Position numbers and translations under genes: made by a program. This document shows, in pieces, positions 61,094 to 64,000 of a stretch of DNA of 64,000 nucleotides. The notes below the pieces were generated by a model, which was not told the DNA's origin, did no database searches, and saw nothing but the letters and a program-made list of their open reading frames with translations. Position 1 is the stretch's first letter, and each line of letters begins with the position of its first letter. Origin of the DNA: Clostridium_X cadaveris (GTDB lineage Bacteria; Bacillota; Clostridia; Clostridiales; Clostridiaceae); assembly GCF_039521325.1 (NCBI RefSeq), contig NZ_BAAACD010000024.1; one strand, written 5' to 3'.

Positions 61094-62938
61094 TTATTTA
61101 TCGTCATCAACCTTAAAATCTGCATCTACTACATTGTCATCATGAGAAGCACCTGATCCTGGATTTCCACCCATGTCTGGACCTGCTCCTTGACCTGCTT
61201 GTTGCTGATCTTGATATAATTTTGATGAAATAGCATAGAATTCTTGAGTTAATTCTTCAGTAGCCTTTTTAATAGCTTCTAAATCTTCACCATCTTTGAT
61301 TTTCTTTAATGCTTCTACTTTAGCTTCTATCTTTGATTTATCTTCTGCTGAAACTTTATCTCCTAGTTCATTTAAAGTCTTTTCAGTTTGATAAACTAAT
61401 TGATCTGCATTATTCTTTACTTCTATAGATTCTTTTCTCTTCTTATCTTCTTCTGCAAATTTCTCTGCTTCTTTAACTGCCTTATCTATTTCGTCATCAG
61501 AAAGATTAGTTGATGCAGTAATTGTTATATTAGCTTCCTTTCCTGTTCCCTTATCCTTAGCAGATACATTTACTATACCATTAGCATCTATATCAAAGGT
61601 TACTTCTATTTGAGGAATTCCTCTTGGGGCTGGAGCTATTCCTGATAAAGTGAATCTTCCTAAAGTCTTGTTATCTGCTGCCATTTGTCTTTCACCTTGA
61701 ACTACGTGAATTTCAACAGATGTCTGTCCGTCAGCAGCTGTAGAGAATACCTGGCTCTTTCTTGTTGGTATTGTTGTATTTCTTTGTATAAGTGATGTAG
61801 CAACTCCACCTAAAGTTTCAATTCCTAAAGTTAATGGAGTAACGTCTAATAATAATACGTCCTTTACATCTCCTGTTAATACTCCAGCTTGAATTGCAGC
61901 TCCTATAGCAACACATTCATCTGGATTTACTCCCTTTGAAGGTTCTTTTCCTGTAAAGTTCTTAACTGCTTCTTGAACTGCTGGTATTCTTGTAGAACCT
62001 CCAACTAATACTATCTTATCTATATCGCTTAATGAAAGACCTGCATCAGCTAAAGACTTTCTCATTGGCTCTATAGTTCTTTGTACTAAATCATGAGTTA
62101 ATTCATTGAATTTTGCCCTAGTAAGATTCATATCTATATGCTTTGGACCAGTTGCATCTGCAGTTATGAATGGAAGATTTATATTTGTTTGAGTTGATGA
62201 AGAAAGCTCTATCTTAGCTTTTTCAGCAGCTTCTTTTAATCTTTGTAATGCCATTTTATCATTTCTTAAATCTATTCCATATTCAGCTTTGAATGTTTCA
62301 GCAATGTAGTTCATTACAGCTTCATCAAAGTCATCTCCACCAAGCTTTGTATCTCCGTTAGTTGCTTTAACTTCAAAAACTCCATCTCCAAGTTCTAGTA
62401 TAGATACGTCGAAAGTTCCGCCACCTAGGTCATATACTAATATCTTATGATTTGTGTCAACCTTATCCATTCCATAAGCAAGTGATGCTGCTGTTGGTTC
62501 GTTTATTATTCTTAAAACTTCAAGACCCGCAATTTTTCCAGCGTCCTTAGTTGCCTGTCTTTGGCTATCGTTAAAATATGCTGGAACAGTTATAACCGCT
62601 TGAGTTACTGGCTCTCCTAAGTAAGCTTCTGCATCCTTCTTTATTTTTTGAAGTACCATTGCTGATATCTCTTGAGGAGTATATTCTTTGTCATCTATCT
62701 TAACTTTATGGTTAGTTCCCATATGTCTCTTTATTGACATTATAGTCTTTTCTGGATTTGTTATTGCTTGTCTTTTTGCAACCTGTCCTACTAGCCTTTC
62801 ACCATTAGCTTGGAAAGAAACAACAGATGGGGTTGTTCTTGCTCCCTCTGAGTTTGCTATAACTACTGGTTCTCCACCTTCCATAACAGCTACACATGAA
62901 TTTGTTGTTCCTAAATCAATTCCTATTACTTTTCCCAT
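61094..62938 (-). CDS. dnaK: Chaperone DnaK (Hsp70)
   Basis: The 614-aa protein has an ATPase domain (1-about 360; IGIDLGTTNSCVAVMEGGEP, VPAYFNDSQRQATKDAGKIA, LVYDLGGGTFDVSIL, KIVLVGGSTRIPAVQ). The interdomain linker is DVLLLDVTPLTLGIETLGG, followed by the substrate-binding domain and a helical lid, and a flexible tail. The Firmicute form has the usual shorter ATPase lobe. AAGGAGG stands before the ATG. It is the third gene of the heat-shock operon. Confidence 0.99.
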   Translation of the reverse strand: MGKVIGIDLGTTNSCVAVMEGGEPVVIANSEGARTTPSVVSFQANGERLVGQVAKRQAITNPEKTIMSIKRHMGTNHKVKIDDKEYTPQEISAMVLQKIKKDAEAYLGEPVTQAVITVPAYFNDSQRQATKDAGKIAGLEVLRIINEPTAASLAYGMDKVDTNHKILVYDLGGGTFDVSILELGDGVFEVKATNGDTKLGGDDFDEAVMNYIAETFKAEYGIDLRNDKMALQRLKEAAEKAKIELSSSTQTNINLPFITADATGPKHIDMNLTRAKFNELTHDLVQRTIEPMRKSLADAGLSLSDIDKIVLVGGSTRIPAVQEAVKNFTGKEPSKGVNPDECVAIGAAIQAGVLTGDVKDVLLLDVTPLTLGIETLGGVATSLIQRNTTIPTRKSQVFSTAADGQTSVEIHVVQGERQMAADNKTLGRFTLSGIAPAPRGIPQIEVTFDIDANGIVNVSAKDKGTGKEANITITASTNLSDDEIDKAVKEAEKFAEEDKKRKESIEVKNNADQLVYQTEKTLNELGDKVSAEDKSKIEAKVEALKKIKDGEDLEAIKKATEELTQEFYAISSKLYQDQQQAGQGAGPDMGGNPGSGASHDDNVVDADFKVDDDK

Positions 62939-62968
62939 TTTCTATTTCCTCCTTATACTCTTCTCTAA

Positions 62969-63586
62969 TTAATTAGCTACTTTTACCATGCTATATCTTA
63001 AAACTTTATCTCCTCTTTTGTATCCCTTTTGGAATACTTCCACTATTACATTAGGATCTAAGCTTTCATCCTCTACATGCATTACAGCATTGTGGAAGTT
63101 AGGATCAAAGTTACCATCTGCATCTATTTCTTCAACATTTAATTTATTTAAGGAATCCTTAAATGACTTCATAGTCATCTCTACACCTTTTTTAATGTCT
63201 TCTGCACTGCCTTCCATAGAAATAGCTCTTTCTAAATTATCTATTATAGGCAATACTTCTTTTAATACATCCTCACAAGCATCGGTATATATGCCTTCTT
63301 TTTCTTTTGAAGTCCTTTTTCTGTAATTGTCATACTCTGCTGTTATTCTTAACAATCTGTCCTTTAATGTGTCAACTTCCTTTTGAAGTTTATCTTTACT
63401 ATTCCTTAATATGGCTAACTCCTCCTTAAGGGCATCAAATTCGTTTTTTTCATCTTCTTTTTGAACTTGATTTGCATTCTCTTCAATATCCACATTTTCG
63501 GATTCTTCTGAAACATTTTCTTCAAGATTTTCTTTTAATTTTTCATCTAAATCTTCAGCAGAAGAATTTTTCTTATTTTCCTCCAT
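62969..63586 (-). CDS. grpE: Nucleotide exchange factor GrpE
   Basis: The 205-aa protein has an acidic, disordered N-terminus (about 1-50), a long coiled-coil helix (about 55-120; LRITAEYDNYRKRTSKEKEG), and a C-terminal beta domain ending EVFQKGYKRGDKVLRYSMVK. It releases ADP from DnaK. It lies 17 bases after hrcA and 30 bases before dnaK, so it belongs to the hrcA-grpE-dnaK-dnaJ operon. Confidence 0.98.
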   Translation of the reverse strand: MEENKKNSSAEDLDEKLKENLEENVSEESENVDIEENANQVQKEDEKNEFDALKEELAILRNSKDKLQKEVDTLKDRLLRITAEYDNYRKRTSKEKEGIYTDACEDVLKEVLPIIDNLERAISMEGSAEDIKKGVEMTMKSFKDSLNKLNVEEIDADGNFDPNFHNAVMHVEDESLDPNVIVEVFQKGYKRGDKVLRYSMVKVAN

Positions 63587-63603
63587 AGTAACACCTCATT
63601 CCA

Positions 63604-64000
63604 TTAATAATCAGTATTAAATCTTAGCACTTCATTCAGCTCATTCACAACTTTTGCCATTATGGATGTAACCTTGGAGTAAGGTATCCTTGTTGGTCCT
63701 ATAAGAGCAATAGATCCAAGAGATTTATCTCCTATCTTGTAAGATGCCGAAATAATACTACAATCTTTGGCCTCTGGCAAGAAATTTTCCTTTCCTATCC
63801 TTATAGAGATTCCTTGTTCATCTGTAAGTAAATTTTTAATGTATTCCTTACTATTAATTAGTGATAGAAATTCCCTTGCCCTTTCAACGTCATTATACTC
63901 AGGATAGTTGAACATATTTGTTGCACCTTCCATATATACGTCGGTATCGGAACTTTCTTTTAAAATATCATACAACGCTGGAACTATAGCATTAAATATC
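63604..64000 (-). CDS. hrcA: Heat-inducible repressor HrcA (C-terminal part; N-terminus outside window)
   Basis: The frame is open to the right edge and reads IFNAIVPALYDILKESSDTD, with YNDVERAREFLSLINSKEYI, then GISIRIGKENFLPEAKDCSI and ASYKIGDKSLGSIALIGPTR with IPYSKVTSIM at the end. This is the conserved C-terminal half of HrcA. HrcA binds CIRCE inverted repeats upstream of the operon and of groESL and is stabilised by GroEL. The CIRCE site is expected beyond the window, ahead of hrcA. Confidence 0.96.
   Translation of the reverse strand, partial: IFNAIVPALYDILKESSDTDVYMEGATNMFNYPEYNDVERAREFLSLINSKEYIKNLLTDEQGISIRIGKENFLPEAKDCSIISASYKIGDKSLGSIALIGPTRIPYSKVTSIMAKVVNELNEVLRFNTDY

Noticed and set aside
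1..64000. CRISPR arrays, tRNA or rRNA genes, complete insertion sequences
   Set aside because: No regularly spaced repeats, cloverleaf sequences, rRNA segments or transposase with terminal repeats were recognised on either strand.

Overview
The window is low-GC Firmicute chromosome from an endospore-forming, Clostridium-like anaerobe. This follows from the AT-rich sequence, the AGGAGG-type ribosome binding sites, the sporulation genes (yunB, yqfC, yqfD, a CotS-family kinase), pyruvate phosphate dikinase, Fe-S proteins, and gene orders that are conserved in clostridia: hrcA-grpE-dnaK-dnaJ-prmA-rsmE-mtaB-hit-rpsU-yqeY-yqfC-yqfD-pgpH-ybeY-dgk-cdd-era-recO, and dnaG-rpoD-yqfN-yqfO. The sequence alone does not identify the species.

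Region 1 (1-about 4870) is the end of an integrated mobile element that continues past the left edge. It carries a tyrosine integrase and a repressor on the + strand. Divergent from these, on the - strand, are a Cro-like regulator, an excisionase-like protein, two small ORFs and a primase-polymerase/helicase fusion. This is the layout of phage-inducible chromosomal islands (phage satellites) and similar replicating islands. Candidate repressor operators lie between the divergent genes.

Region 2 (4935-33775) is core and metabolic sequence with several transport islands: yebC, yigZ and a MocR-type regulator; a nucleotidyltransferase; an hflX whose N-terminal extension carries a complete JAMM metalloprotease motif; hpt; yunB; a class A PBP; an amidohydrolase; an MMPL exporter with a coiled exported partner behind a likely TetR-controlled promoter; a complete sugar-type ABC importer; a TudS-related protein; lrgAB; hemolysin III; an FtsX-FtsX-ATPase ABC system; HAD and aldo/keto reductase enzymes; and a cell-wall amidase.

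Region 3 (33776-36384) is a patch of decay: a manganese catalase relic, a small exported orphan and a broken integrase beside rnpB (RNase P RNA). A degenerate copy of the rnpB 3' end lies on the other side of rnpB. This suggests old integration and rearrangement at rnpB.

Region 4 (36387-64000) is conserved housekeeping: tRNA and rRNA modification, the sigma-A/primase operon, dGTPase, CotS, ppdK with a CcpN-like regulator, RecO/Era/Cdd/Dgk/YbeY/PgpH, and the heat-shock operon running off the right edge inside hrcA. Two genes here, recO and the ccpN homologue, appear to start at non-standard codons (CTG and ATT). rpsU (58 aa) is short but certain. No tRNA, rRNA, CRISPR array or complete insertion sequence was seen.
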